Of a DNA stretch of 64,000 bases, positions 40,527 through 50,334 are shown in pieces; position 1 is the stretch's first letter; each line of letters begins with the position of its first letter. A program made the translations under genes and the position numbers. Source of the stretch: Arundinibacter roseus (GTDB lineage Bacteria; Bacteroidota; Bacteroidia; Cytophagales; Spirosomataceae). The notes under the pieces are model-generated. The model was not told the DNA's origin and did not search any database. It saw only the letters and a list, made by a program, of their open reading frames with translations. The stretch spans positions 124,001 through 188,000 of the forward strand of contig NZ_SMJU01000005.1 in the NCBI RefSeq assembly GCF_004348825.1, read 5' to 3'.

Positions 40527-41402
40527 TCAGGCAGCAACTTCCAGCCGATAGCCGACACCGTGTACCGAGGCAATGCGGAGCGTTGAATCGTGTTGCAATA
40601 ACTTGCGCAAACGCGACACAAACACATCGACACTGCGCCCAACGCTGATGCCTTCGTCTTCCCAAACCGATTTCAGAATGAAGTCCCGTTCCAGCAATTG
40701 ATTGGGATGCAGCGCAAACAACCGCAAGAGTTTTGCCTCCCGATACGTGAGGGCATGCGGCATGCCTGCAACCACCAACGTTTGTTCTGCGGGATTAAAC
40801 GTAGTTTGTCCAAAACTAATCAGATGCTTGTCAGATTCGGGTTGTTCAGGAGTTTTTTGGCGGCCCCGGTACCACACCAACGCCCCTGCACCAGCCAGCA
40901 AAATCCCCAACGCTCCTGCCCAAACCGCCCCGGTATCGGCTTTGGTTGGCGTTGCTTTTTGAAAGCTGATTTGCAACACATAGCATCCGCTTTCCTGAAT
41001 ACGTCCATTGCAGGGCACACCTTCGGGCTCTGCCAAGTCCAGAAAAGTGTAGCCCAGCGCAATTTCTTTGGTGTTGCAGTTCAAAACAGCCACGTCGTAG
41101 GCTTCGCTGATGTGATGCAGCGTCAGCGATTCCTGCAACAGTTGCGGAATGCGGTCGTACTCGAAGGCTTTTTCGAGTTGAATGGTAAAAACTCCCTCCT
41201 GCGGATTTTGTACAGGAGCGATGGCAGAAGTAGAATCGCCCTGTGCCAGCAACAGACCATGCGCCGTGCGACGAAGGGCCAGATTGACATGTTGGGCAAA
41301 TGCTTCCGGTGCCAGTTCCTTTTCAGAAGCAGCCAACAAAAAATTTCCCGTACAAAACATCAGCAGCCACAGGCTACCAAAGACGATTCTTTTTTTTACC
41401 AT
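40527..41402 (-). CDS. Membrane-anchored winged-helix transcriptional regulator
   Basis: 291 residues: signal peptide or first membrane segment (4-24), a ~130-residue periplasmic domain with three Cys (LNCNTK, PCNGRIQESGCYVL), a membrane segment (~157-176, WAGALGILLAGAGALVWY) and a C-terminal OmpR/PhoB-type winged helix (~195-291; ALTYREAKLLRLFA, ILKSVWEDEGISVGRSVDVF, SVHGVGYRLE). This is the ToxR/CadC concept with the order reversed: sensing outside at the N-terminus, DNA binding inside at the C-terminus. Last gene of a three-gene unit with two small exported proteins. Confidence 0.8.
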   Translation of the reverse strand: MVKKRIVFGSLWLLMFCTGNFLLAASEKELAPEAFAQHVNLALRRTAHGLLLAQGDSTSAIAPVQNPQEGVFTIQLEKAFEYDRIPQLLQESLTLHHISEAYDVAVLNCNTKEIALGYTFLDLAEPEGVPCNGRIQESGCYVLQISFQKATPTKADTGAVWAGALGILLAGAGALVWYRGRQKTPEQPESDKHLISFGQTTFNPAEQTLVVAGMPHALTYREAKLLRLFALHPNQLLERDFILKSVWEDEGISVGRSVDVFVSRLRKLLQHDSTLRIASVHGVGYRLEVAA

Positions 41403-41437
41403 AAAAAATCTAAACTACCAACTTTCACAATTCGGAC

Positions 41438-41902
41438 TTAGCAGCCATCCTGCCGGATACCGGTCGGAAACCACTGAATCCCTTTGTAAAGGACAATGCG
41501 CAATACCCGACGACTTTTTTGATGAATCTCCTGAGCAGGCTCAACAACGAGTTGGTCACCCTCCATCGCTACCTTTAATAGTTCGCCAAGATCGGCCTGA
41601 TTGACTACCTGCTCGCTTGTTTCTGTAACTGTTTTCTCTCCCCGGCGAAGGTATACTCTGAACGAAATCTGTTCGGCTTCGGGAGACGCAGGGTTGGCCG
41701 ACATGACGGTCAGGGTACCTTTCATGCCGGGTTTGAGTGTTCCAAAATCCATTGGTTTTCCATCCACCAGCAGCGGATTAAAATGAAAACTATCTTCTCC
41801 GTTCTCTCTAAGGGTACTTCCGATGCCGGCTTTGGCCAAAAACAGAGCACTTACTACAAACAGCGCAATGATCAGGATTTGATCTTTTCGATTATTCTTC
41901 AT
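41438..41902 (-). CDS. Membrane-anchored exported protein of unknown function
   Basis: 154 residues: N-terminal membrane anchor (~9-26, ILIIALFVVSALFLAKAG) and a periplasmic beta-rich domain (DFGTLKPGMKGTLTVMS, ISFRVYLRRGEKTV, QADLGELLKVAMEGDQLVVE). The last part (FRV...LL..A..GD.L) is matched in the gene before it, so the two are diverged relatives; the pattern loosely recalls the end domain of GldM. Its ATG overlaps the stop of the preceding gene by 4 bp (ATGA). Confidence 0.65.
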   Translation of the reverse strand: MKNNRKDQILIIALFVVSALFLAKAGIGSTLRENGEDSFHFNPLLVDGKPMDFGTLKPGMKGTLTVMSANPASPEAEQISFRVYLRRGEKTVTETSEQVVNQADLGELLKVAMEGDQLVVEPAQEIHQKSRRVLRIVLYKGIQWFPTGIRQDGC

Positions 41903-42309
41903 TGGATTAAGATTTCATTATGAGGGAGTGAGTACCGAATGTCGAGTGTCAGAAGCACTAATTTGTCACCGATATTGCATTTAGCCAGCAAAGACTCAAC
42001 GTCTACGGCAGTTTGAGGCGCTTCGTTAAACAGCAGCAATGTACCAGTTTTTGCATCTTTTATGGCAACCCGAAAGGCAATTTCCTGCAAAGGTTTAGCG
42101 GTTTCGGACGTCAGTTCCAGCGTCTGAACCCGAAGTTCGCCAACGGCTGATTTAGAAAGAATACATTTTCCTTTGGGGCTATACTCATCTACCACAAGTT
42201 TGGAATCAAGAAACGCGGCGCTGCATTCCTGAAAAACCTCCTGTGCCCATCCGGGGCCTGCTGACAGGCAACCGAGGAAGAGCAAAAGAAATCCGGTTTG
42301 TTTTTTCAT
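41899..42309 (-). CDS. Secreted protein of unknown function
   Basis: 136 residues with a signal peptide (cleavage near GPGWAQ at 23). Domain elements parallel those of the next gene: IAFRVAIKDAKTGTLLLFNE, DVESLLAKCNIGDKLVLLTL. Three Cys in the mature part. First gene of the unit that ends with the membrane-anchored winged-helix regulator, so it may be a ligand-binding or signal partner of that regulator; this is inference from the operon only. Confidence 0.65.
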   Translation of the reverse strand: MKKQTGFLLLFLGCLSAGPGWAQEVFQECSAAFLDSKLVVDEYSPKGKCILSKSAVGELRVQTLELTSETAKPLQEIAFRVAIKDAKTGTLLLFNEAPQTAVDVESLLAKCNIGDKLVLLTLDIRYSLPHNEILIQ

Positions 42310-42340
42310 TGGATCAAAAAGTTTAGTTGAACGAATGATC

Positions 42341-42348
42341 CAAAGCTA
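42341..42348 (-). promoter_or_regulatory. Candidate -7 box of the three-gene regulator unit
   Basis: On the minus strand TAGCTTTG, an exact TAnnTTTG match 32-39 bp before the start codon at 42309. No -33 element is evident. Confidence 0.4.
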
Positions 42349-42408
42349 TCAGGTTCTCTTTGGTGAGAAAAAACTTTGCGGTAAAAGAATGTAAAGGAAA
42401 TGTAAAAG

Positions 42409-42450
42409 TTTAAAATTACCGCCAACGACGCAGAAAACGCGGTTGGCGGC
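42409..42450 (-). terminator. Terminator at the end of the ABC locus
   Basis: CCGCCAAC (42419-42426) pairs with GTTGGCGG (42442-42449), with GCG/CGC pairing inside. On the minus strand the hairpin is followed by TAATTTTAAA, right after the last permease. Confidence 0.7.
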
Positions 42451-42459
42451 AGTTGATTT

Positions 42460-44856
42460 CTATTCGCTTCGCAAACTTTCTACGGGGTTCATCAGCGCGG
42501 CTTTGATGGCCTGAAAACTGACGGTCAGCAGGGTAATGGCAATGGCACCCGCGCCCGCCACCACAAAAACCCACCACGACACCTCGATATGGTAGGTGTA
42601 TTTTTGAAGCCACTGATGCATGCCGTACCACGACACCGGAACCGCCAATAGCAGCGAAATAAGTACCAACTGCACAAAATCTTTTGACAACAATCCCCAC
42701 AAACTCATCACACTTGCACCCAATACTTTACGAACCCCTACTTCTTTGGTGCGCTGCTCGGCCATAAACGATGCCAGTCCGAACAGTCCCAAACAACTGA
42801 TCAAAACCGCCAGCCCCGTAAACACACCTGCAAGCTTGCCGATACGCTCTTCTGCCGCAAACTTGGCGGCGTATTCCTGATCCACAAACTGAAATTGAAA
42901 AGGAAGATCCGGAAAATGCTTTTTGTAGACATCTTCCACCACCTTCATACTTTCGCTACTGTTTTGGGCCGGATTGAGGCGCAGGTTGTAGTAGCTCGCA
43001 TTATTGAATTTATCAAACACATACATCGACTGCTTCACCGGCTCGTAGGGCGACTGCATAATCATATCGTCAATAACTCCAATGACGGTCATCGGCGGGT
43101 TGGGATCTTCCTCGTCGTCATCTTTGATAATCGTCCCTACCGGATTGGTCAGTCCCATGTATTTTACGGCCGTTTTATTCAGGATTACGGCATTGGAATC
43201 GGTGGCAAATTCGCGGGAAAAATCCCGTCCGGCAATGATCTTCAACCCGAGTGATTTAACAAAATCGACCGATACCGCCGTGTAGGCCAAATCTTCCTGA
43301 AAACCTTCGGGCTTGCCTTCCCAGATAAATCCCGAACGGTTGGAGTATACGTCCGTGGTAGGACTGCTTGATGAAGACATTTCGATAACAGAGCCGGATT
43401 TTATAAACTCGCTCCGCATTAAGTCATATTTTCCCTCAAAGTCATGCTCCGTAAGCGGGATTTGCACGAGTCCGTTTCGATCATAACCCACCGGGCGATT
43501 TTTGGAATATTGAATCTGACGAAATACCAGAATAGTACCGATGATAAGCGCAACCGATACCGTAAACTGCATCACTACCAGCACTTTGCGGGGCAAGGCT
43601 GCAAAACGCCCCGCTTTAAACGTTCCTTTCAGAACCTTTACCGGCTGAAATGAAGACAGGTACAAGGCCGGATAGCTTCCTGACAACAAGGCTGTCACGA
43701 ACACAAACGCCAAAATACTTACCCAAAACCACAGGCTCGTCCAGGGAAACTCGATGGATTTATCAGAAAGCGTATTGAAAGGCGACAGAAATACCAGCAC
43801 CATAGCTAGTGCCAGCACGAAGGCCAACGAAACGACCAGAAACGATTCGCTCAGAAACTGAAAAATCAACTGCCGTTTTTGCGAACCGACCGATTTGCGT
43901 ATGCCTACTTCACGCGCTCGTTTTTCGGAGCGGGCCGTACTCAGATTCATGAAATTGATGCAGGCCAACAGCAGCACGAACCCGCCAATTGTACCAAACA
44001 ACCATACGTACTGAATGCGGCCACCAATCGAAACCCCGTTTTCAAAGCGTGATTGCAGATACCAATCGTCCATCGGGTGCAGAAAAAGTTCGGGCTTGTA
44101 GGGAGCGGTGTCTTTAATTCGTTTTTTAATATCCTTAATTTTTGCCGTTACACCTCCCATCGTCGCATTTTCGGAAAGCTGCACAAAGAGCTGAAAAGAG
44201 TTATTACCCCAGGAATCCACGGAGTTTTTGATCCACTCGGTATTGGTGGTCAGGTGGGACCACGGCGCCAGAAAATCAAGCGTACCAAAACTAGAATTGG
44301 ACGGAACATCGGCGTATACGCCCGTCACTTTCATGTTGTACAGGTTGTTGAGTTTTACCACTTGTCCCACCGGATTTTCCTTCCCGAAAAGGGCCTTTGC
44401 CGTAGAAGCATTCAACAGAATCGAGTTTGGGTCCTGCACGCCATGTGCCTGCCCATTCAGGATTTCAAGGCTGAGCATATCGGCAGCGCCATCCTGCATA
44501 AAATTCCCGTTTTTTACCAGTTTTGTATCTCCTTTCGTCAAAATGCCCCGGTAATTCCAGCTACTCATGATGATATGTTTGAAATTATCCGCAAACTCGT
44601 TGCGAAGCGTCATTTCCAGCGGCCTCGGAATAGCCGAACCCGTTCCAATGACTCCGTTGAATGTCTGACTTTGGTATACCTGCGCAATTTTCTGATGGTT
44701 TTTGTGGAACTGATTGTACGTCAGCTCGTCCTGCATCCACAGGCCAATCATGATAGCAACGGCCATTCCGGTGGCTAGTCCGACAATGTTGATGAAGGAA
44801 TACACTTTATTCCGCACGAGATTTCGGTACGCAATTTTGAAATAATTTTTAATCAT
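42460..44856 (-). CDS. FtsX/MacB-type ABC transporter permease 6
   Basis: 798 residues. Layout of the long Bacteroidota permeases: membrane segment 1 (~20-41), periplasmic MacB-type domain, three segments with the coupling motif REVGIRKSVGS, a further segment (~425-447), second periplasmic domain and three final segments with TKEVGVRKVLGAS. The start MIKNYFKIAYRNLVRNK and the end IKAALMNPVESLRSE are shared with the five upstream paralogues (here Glu replaces Lys in NPVKS). MacB-like systems push substrates out of the periplasm by a mechanical cycle. It is the last and most separated copy, 125 bp after the small unknown gene. Confidence 0.9.
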   Translation of the reverse strand: MIKNYFKIAYRNLVRNKVYSFINIVGLATGMAVAIMIGLWMQDELTYNQFHKNHQKIAQVYQSQTFNGVIGTGSAIPRPLEMTLRNEFADNFKHIIMSSWNYRGILTKGDTKLVKNGNFMQDGAADMLSLEILNGQAHGVQDPNSILLNASTAKALFGKENPVGQVVKLNNLYNMKVTGVYADVPSNSSFGTLDFLAPWSHLTTNTEWIKNSVDSWGNNSFQLFVQLSENATMGGVTAKIKDIKKRIKDTAPYKPELFLHPMDDWYLQSRFENGVSIGGRIQYVWLFGTIGGFVLLLACINFMNLSTARSEKRAREVGIRKSVGSQKRQLIFQFLSESFLVVSLAFVLALAMVLVFLSPFNTLSDKSIEFPWTSLWFWVSILAFVFVTALLSGSYPALYLSSFQPVKVLKGTFKAGRFAALPRKVLVVMQFTVSVALIIGTILVFRQIQYSKNRPVGYDRNGLVQIPLTEHDFEGKYDLMRSEFIKSGSVIEMSSSSSPTTDVYSNRSGFIWEGKPEGFQEDLAYTAVSVDFVKSLGLKIIAGRDFSREFATDSNAVILNKTAVKYMGLTNPVGTIIKDDDEEDPNPPMTVIGVIDDMIMQSPYEPVKQSMYVFDKFNNASYYNLRLNPAQNSSESMKVVEDVYKKHFPDLPFQFQFVDQEYAAKFAAEERIGKLAGVFTGLAVLISCLGLFGLASFMAEQRTKEVGVRKVLGASVMSLWGLLSKDFVQLVLISLLLAVPVSWYGMHQWLQKYTYHIEVSWWVFVVAGAGAIAITLLTVSFQAIKAALMNPVESLRSE

Positions 44857-44981
44857 GGCTAAGGCACAGGATTAGTTAAATCCCTGATTTTTAAATAATT
44901 ATTAATGAGAATGTTGAGCTATTTTATATAAATAAAAGTAAATCCAAGACGCATAACAGCGCTATGGATTTACTATTTATC

Positions 44982-45272
44982 CTAATTGCCAACGGCCTGA
45001 TGCAGCAATCGGCGGCTTTCTTTCTTCACAAACGTAATCGGCACAAACTCATCCGTAGGCGCGCCAATGTAGTAGACCGTCCACTCGGGATCATGGTGAG
45101 CGAGCATTTCGCTGATGCAGTCGGCGCGGTGAGCTTGCGGATTGCGACAGTCGTCCCAGTAAAACAGCTCAACCCGGTAGTGCAGCTGCTGCTTTAATCC
45201 ATTAATCGTAACCTCAACTTCAATCTCCTGCTTGCCCGGAAGCGGAGGAATCGGAATAGCTATGTGGCTCAT
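44982..45272 (-). CDS. Small hypothetical protein inside the ABC locus
   Basis: 96 residues from ATG 45272, no signal peptide. Two Cys and several His (YWDDCRNPQAHRADCISEML, AHHDPEW) could bind a metal but do not form a known finger. The first half is beta-like (EIEVEVTINGLKQQLHYRVE). It lies between permeases 5 and 6 with 94- and 125-bp gaps. No family is recognised; the codon use and protein-like composition support a real gene. Confidence 0.6.
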   Translation of the reverse strand: MSHIAIPIPPLPGKQEIEVEVTINGLKQQLHYRVELFYWDDCRNPQAHRADCISEMLAHHDPEWTVYYIGAPTDEFVPITFVKKESRRLLHQAVGN

Positions 45273-45366
45273 AAGGAAAAGTTTTATTAGGGGTTTAAAA
45301 AATCGCTGTAAGCAATTGGCTTTTAGTCAGATAGTTACATAAAGTTTCTAGCTGGAAACAGCGCCA

Positions 45367-47781
45367 TTACTCCGACCGCAAACTTTTTACGGGGTTCATC
45401 AAAGCGGCTTTGATGGATTGAAAACTGACGGTTCCTACGGCCACAAGCAAAGCGGCAGCAGCAACTCCTGCAAAAATCCAGGGGTTAATTTCGATGCGAT
45501 ACGGATAACTCGACAGCCACTCGCGCATGAAATACCACGCCAACGGAGTAGCGATCAGGCTTGCCAGCAAAACGAGCTTTACAAAATCCCGGGACAACGA
45601 AAAAACCAGACTTCCGATACTCGCACCCAGCACTTTTCGGATTCCAATTTCTTTGGTGCGCTGCTCAATCACGATGAGGGCAATGGCAAAAAGGCCCAAA
45701 CAGGAAAGCAGAATAGCAATACCGGATGCGAGGCTAAAAATCTGCGCAAATCGCTCTTCACTACGGTACCAGGCATCCGTATTTTCGTCCACAAACGAGC
45801 CTTTAAATTCTGCCTGCGGAGCCACTTCCTTCCACACATTTCTAAACTTATCCATGACGCCCGACAAACTTTGGGGCGTAACCCGAATGAAGATATAACT
45901 CACCGGATTTTGGGAAAGGAACATGGTAATCGGTTTCTTTTCATTTTTGGAAGAATACAAATTAAAATCCGGCACCAGGCCAATAATCTGATACTTGGTG
46001 CCTGCCGTATCCGTCTGAAAAAACTTACCGACGGGGTCGTCCTCCCCGATCATTTTTGCCATGCTTTCGGTAATAATGACGCGGTCGAGGGTATCGGAAG
46101 GGTACGTGGCATTAAACTCTCTACCCGCCAACAGCTTGATATTAAGCGTTTTCATGAAATCGTAGTCAATTTGCAGCCAATCCGTAGTAACCTCTTTTCC
46201 TTTATAGGAAAAACCAATCACACTCCGCGACGTGCTGCGGTCGAGCCCAACGCCCAGGTTGACGCCACTTCCCGAAATGCCTTCCACGGACGGATCGTTG
46301 GCCAGCAGATTACGCATGCGCTGCAACGCCTGATTTCCGTTTACTTTATTGCCAACCGGAATGCTGATGACCTGTTCTTTTTGAAAACCCAGCGGCTGTT
46401 CACGCAGGTGATTGACCTGCTGAATGGCGATAATGGTGCAGCAAACCAGCAAACTAGACAGCGAAAACTGTATCACCATCAGAGAGTTACGCAGGAGTCC
46501 GGGTTTTTTCAAACTTACTTTTCCTTTCAAAACCTCTACCGTATTGAATCGCGACATGAGCCAGGCCGGATAGCCTCCGGCGAGCAGCGTTACAAACAAA
46601 AGTACGCCGAGCATCAGCGCTACCTTGTCAGGTTGCAGCATGTAATCCAGCGTAAGTTTGCCCTGAAACGTAGCGTTAAATTGGGGTAAAAACACCGCCG
46701 TGAGCACCAACCCTACCACAAAACCAAGCACACAAACCATAGCGGCCTCGCCCCAAATCTGCGTAAACAGCTGTCCACGAACGGCTCCTAATGACTTACG
46801 TACGCCTACTTCACGCGCCCGGATGAACGACCGGGCCACGTTGAGATTGATGAAATTGATGCAGGCAATCAGGAGAATAAACAGCGCAATTCCAATCAGG
46901 GCAAAAATTAACGTTTGAGGAGCACTGCTACCCGAAATATCCGTGTTGAAATGAACGTTCGCCAGCTTTTGCAGTCGCATAGCAAAAATATCCCCTTGCT
47001 CGTCGGGCTTGGCACCTTGCTTAATTAAACTACTCTGATTTTCAGAAAAGTACTTTTTGACAAAAGGTTTCAGTCGTTTTTCAAAAGCTTCCTGATTCGT
47101 TTTTGGTGATAATTTTAAAAATACCTGGTGCGAATGAGCATCCCACTGATCTTTTTCGCTGGCAAACCCTCCATAGTTTTCGGCCCTCAAAAAGGCATCA
47201 AATTGCAGGGAGGAATTTTCTGGAAAATCAGCCAGGACTCCTGTGATTACGTACTGCTTTCGGCCTTCGTCCAGGCCCACACTCACCTGCTTACCCATGG
47301 GATTTTGATTTCCAAACAAATCTTTGGCCATGTTTTCGGTAATAATCATGCTGCTCAAATCCCTCAACGCTACGTCTTTATCTCCTTGTAGTAGCGGAAA
47401 AGAAAAGATATTCAGGAAATCAGGGTCTGTATACTTTATCTGTTTTTCCAGAATAACATCCTGAAATTCAACCACATTGCTTCCATGCACAAACCGGGCA
47501 ACGCCTTCAATCTCAGGAAACTCGGTTTTCAGTGCGGGCGTCAGCGGAAATGGCATTGACGATGACCGCTCGGGTTTTTCGGGCGCATTGGAAAAAAAAT
47601 ACATCTGAAAAATCCGGTCGCCATCCGCATGAAACGAATCAAAGGACAACTGAAAGTATGCCGTTAGAAACAGAAAAGCGCTGATACAAAACGCTACCGA
47701 CAGCCCCAGAATATTGATAAAAGTATACCCCTTATTTTTCCAGAGCGTACGAAAGGTGATTTTGAAATAGTTCTTAATCAT
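45367..47781 (-). CDS. FtsX/MacB-type ABC transporter permease 5
   Basis: 804 residues, same double-FtsX layout. Start MIKNYFKITFRTLWKNKGYT, coupling motifs REVGVRKSLGA and TKEIGIRKVLGAS, end IKAALMNPVKSLRSE. The first segment is unusual in having ILGLSVAFCISAFLFL, and the periplasmic domains differ strongly from the other copies. Only 30 bp separate it from permease 4. Substrate unknown. Confidence 0.92.
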   Translation of the reverse strand: MIKNYFKITFRTLWKNKGYTFINILGLSVAFCISAFLFLTAYFQLSFDSFHADGDRIFQMYFFSNAPEKPERSSSMPFPLTPALKTEFPEIEGVARFVHGSNVVEFQDVILEKQIKYTDPDFLNIFSFPLLQGDKDVALRDLSSMIITENMAKDLFGNQNPMGKQVSVGLDEGRKQYVITGVLADFPENSSLQFDAFLRAENYGGFASEKDQWDAHSHQVFLKLSPKTNQEAFEKRLKPFVKKYFSENQSSLIKQGAKPDEQGDIFAMRLQKLANVHFNTDISGSSAPQTLIFALIGIALFILLIACINFINLNVARSFIRAREVGVRKSLGAVRGQLFTQIWGEAAMVCVLGFVVGLVLTAVFLPQFNATFQGKLTLDYMLQPDKVALMLGVLLFVTLLAGGYPAWLMSRFNTVEVLKGKVSLKKPGLLRNSLMVIQFSLSSLLVCCTIIAIQQVNHLREQPLGFQKEQVISIPVGNKVNGNQALQRMRNLLANDPSVEGISGSGVNLGVGLDRSTSRSVIGFSYKGKEVTTDWLQIDYDFMKTLNIKLLAGREFNATYPSDTLDRVIITESMAKMIGEDDPVGKFFQTDTAGTKYQIIGLVPDFNLYSSKNEKKPITMFLSQNPVSYIFIRVTPQSLSGVMDKFRNVWKEVAPQAEFKGSFVDENTDAWYRSEERFAQIFSLASGIAILLSCLGLFAIALIVIEQRTKEIGIRKVLGASIGSLVFSLSRDFVKLVLLASLIATPLAWYFMREWLSSYPYRIEINPWIFAGVAAAALLVAVGTVSFQSIKAALMNPVKSLRSE

Positions 47782-47811
47782 GGCTTTGTTTTTTTAGATA
47801 AAAAAAGAAAC

Positions 47812-50208
47812 TCACTCCGACCGCAAACTCTTCACGGGATTCATCAGGGCAGCTTTAATGGATTGGTAGCTGACGGTTAGAAAGGCAATGAAAAGCGCCA
47901 GCAAGCCGGTTAGGGGAAAGACCCAAATGGGCATATCAATATGGTAGGCGTAGTTTTTGAGCCAGCCGTCGAGCATGTACCACGCTACTGGTGCCGCCAA
48001 CAGCAACGCCACGAAAACCAGTTTCAGAAAGTCGCCCGAGAGCAGCCCCACAAGGCCCGGGATGCCTGCACCCAGTACTTTGCGAACGCCGATTTCTTTG
48101 GTCCGCTGCTCGGTAGTAAACGCCGCCAGGCCAAACAATCCCAAACAGGCAATGAGAATGGCAACGATGGAAAAGAAAAGCACCAAATTTGCCGTTCGCT
48201 GTTCTGATTCGTAGAGCTTGGCTACTACGTCGTCCAGAAATACATAGTCGAAGGCTGAGTCGGGAATATGTTGTTTAAATCCTTTTTCCAAAGTGGCGAT
48301 ATTTTCCGAAAGCTTTCCTCCCTGAAAACGAACCAACAGATTAGGCCGGCCTTCGGTGGGACTGTTATGAAAAGCATATGCGCCAATAGGACGATGAAAG
48401 GAGTCGAAATGGAAGTCTTCCATCACGCCCACAATGGTCGCCTGATTGTACCCAAAAAGATTATAAGCTGTTTTTCCAATCGCTTCTTCGGGCGAAACGC
48501 CTAAAAAATCGACGGCAGTTTTGTTCAGTACCACCTGCACGGTAGTGTCGGTTTCCGAAGTTTTTTCGGGAAACGTTTTTCCAGCCAAAAGCTTAATGTT
48601 AAGCGTTTTCAGAATTTCAGGAGTTGCCCGACTTGTCTGAATCGCCAGGCCTGTTTCCGAATTTTCGCCAGCCTTGGACAACGTGCGGCCGCTTGCGCCA
48701 ATGCCGGGATAGGCCTGTGCCCGCGAAATTTCCTGTACAAAACTCAGCCCTTTGCAGTAGTCGATCAGGCTCGTAATCTGCTCCACTTTTTGGGCTCCCT
48801 GCGTCGAAATAGAAATAACCTGTTCGGGACTGTACCCCAGATTCTTTTCCTGCACGTACTGTAACTGACGATAAAAAACGAAAGTACTGATGAGCAGAAC
48901 AATAGAGGCGGCAAACTGAATGACTACCAATCCTTTCCGGATTCGGGCAGCCGACAAATCGCTTCGGCCACCACGCCCAAACAGACTTAGTGCCGAAAAA
49001 GAAGACAGCATTAGCGCCGGATAGGAACCCGCAATCAGGGATAAAGTCACCGTTGCCAGCGCAATTCCCGCCAAAACGGGCATCGTGAGCAAGGCCTCAA
49101 ACGTAATGTTTTTATCGGCTAATGAATTAAAAATAGGCAGAAAGGCCAATAGTAGGAGAATACCAAGTCCGATAGCGGCCGTTACCATCAAAAAGGCTTC
49201 GACATAAAACCGACGGATCAGAAAAAACTGACTGGCTCCCAGCACTTTATTCATCCCGACTTCTTTGCGTCTTTTTTGTGACTGAGCCGTGGCCAAATTC
49301 ATGTAGTTGATGCAGGCAATGAGCAAAATACCTAACGCCAGTGCACTCAGGATTTTTACCTGCTGAATATCTCCCACACGCGTTGTGCTGGAATTGGTGA
49401 TGTGCGTGGAGTACAAATGCACCTGCGTGAGCGGTTGGAGCCAAAACCGAAACCATTGGATGTCTTTTTCTACATGCTTGTCCAGCACGGCATTAATCTT
49501 CTTTTCAATGATTCGTGGGGAAGCATTGGGCACCAGCAAAAAGTACGTTTCGTAGCTGGCATTGCTCCAATATAGATTTTTGGAAGCCCACCCAACCGTA
49601 GTAAAAGACCCGATCAGATCCGCATCAAGGGTGGAGTTTTGGGGGAAATCCTGGTATACGCCCGAAACTGTAACGTTCAGGTCATGATCTACGGAAAGTA
49701 GTTTACCCACGGGGTTTTCATCCCCAAAATACTTCCGGGCCGTACTTTGGCTCAGGATAATCTTGTTGGGAGCGTCAAGCGCTGTTTTCGGATTTCCCTG
49801 CACCAGTGGAATATCAAAAATAGTAAACAGGCCGGGATCAGACCAGTAGAGTTTTTTCTCGGCAAATTTTACTTCCTGACTATTGACAAATGCCGTTTTT
49901 CCAAATGAGTGATACAACAAACGGGTAAATGCTTTTATCTCCGGAATTTCCTGGCTCATCGTAGGGCCCACAATATTGGGAACGGAGGCCCATTCTGAAC
50001 TTTCACCATCGAAAGTTGCCGTGAGACCAACCCGGTAAATTTCATCCCGGTTTTGATGATACGTATCAAAAGAGAGTTCTTCTTTGGTGTACAGAAATAA
50101 GTACAAAAAAATGGCAATGCCCAGCGCCAGACCTACCAGGTTGAGTGTCGAAAAGAGTCCATTATTGATCAGACTCCGCCAGGCAACTTTTAGTTGATTT
50201 TTGATCAT
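47812..50208 (-). CDS. FtsX/MacB-type ABC transporter permease 4
   Basis: 798 residues. Start MIKNQLKVAWRSLINNG, coupling motifs RKEVGMNKVLGAS (a changed first motif: MNK in place of VRK) and TKEIGVRKVLGAG, end IKAALMNPVKSLRSE. The altered first coupling helix could weaken or change contact with one ATPase subunit. It follows permease 3 by 126 bp, a longer gap than between the neighbours. Confidence 0.92.
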   Translation of the reverse strand: MIKNQLKVAWRSLINNGLFSTLNLVGLALGIAIFLYLFLYTKEELSFDTYHQNRDEIYRVGLTATFDGESSEWASVPNIVGPTMSQEIPEIKAFTRLLYHSFGKTAFVNSQEVKFAEKKLYWSDPGLFTIFDIPLVQGNPKTALDAPNKIILSQSTARKYFGDENPVGKLLSVDHDLNVTVSGVYQDFPQNSTLDADLIGSFTTVGWASKNLYWSNASYETYFLLVPNASPRIIEKKINAVLDKHVEKDIQWFRFWLQPLTQVHLYSTHITNSSTTRVGDIQQVKILSALALGILLIACINYMNLATAQSQKRRKEVGMNKVLGASQFFLIRRFYVEAFLMVTAAIGLGILLLLAFLPIFNSLADKNITFEALLTMPVLAGIALATVTLSLIAGSYPALMLSSFSALSLFGRGGRSDLSAARIRKGLVVIQFAASIVLLISTFVFYRQLQYVQEKNLGYSPEQVISISTQGAQKVEQITSLIDYCKGLSFVQEISRAQAYPGIGASGRTLSKAGENSETGLAIQTSRATPEILKTLNIKLLAGKTFPEKTSETDTTVQVVLNKTAVDFLGVSPEEAIGKTAYNLFGYNQATIVGVMEDFHFDSFHRPIGAYAFHNSPTEGRPNLLVRFQGGKLSENIATLEKGFKQHIPDSAFDYVFLDDVVAKLYESEQRTANLVLFFSIVAILIACLGLFGLAAFTTEQRTKEIGVRKVLGAGIPGLVGLLSGDFLKLVFVALLLAAPVAWYMLDGWLKNYAYHIDMPIWVFPLTGLLALFIAFLTVSYQSIKAALMNPVKSLRSE

Positions 50209-50334
50209 GAGTTCTTATTGGCCAACAGCCCTTAATTTGTTAGTAATCAGAATATATACTTACTTGAATGGTAGATTTTTAAATAAATTTTCCCAAACAA
50301 AAAACCTTACTCAGCTTTCTGTCTTTTCATGAAA

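Noticed and set aside
45418-46689. 423-codon open frame on the plus strand
   Set aside because: Antisense to permease 5; similar antisense frames occur at the same place in the other permeases because of shared codon use.
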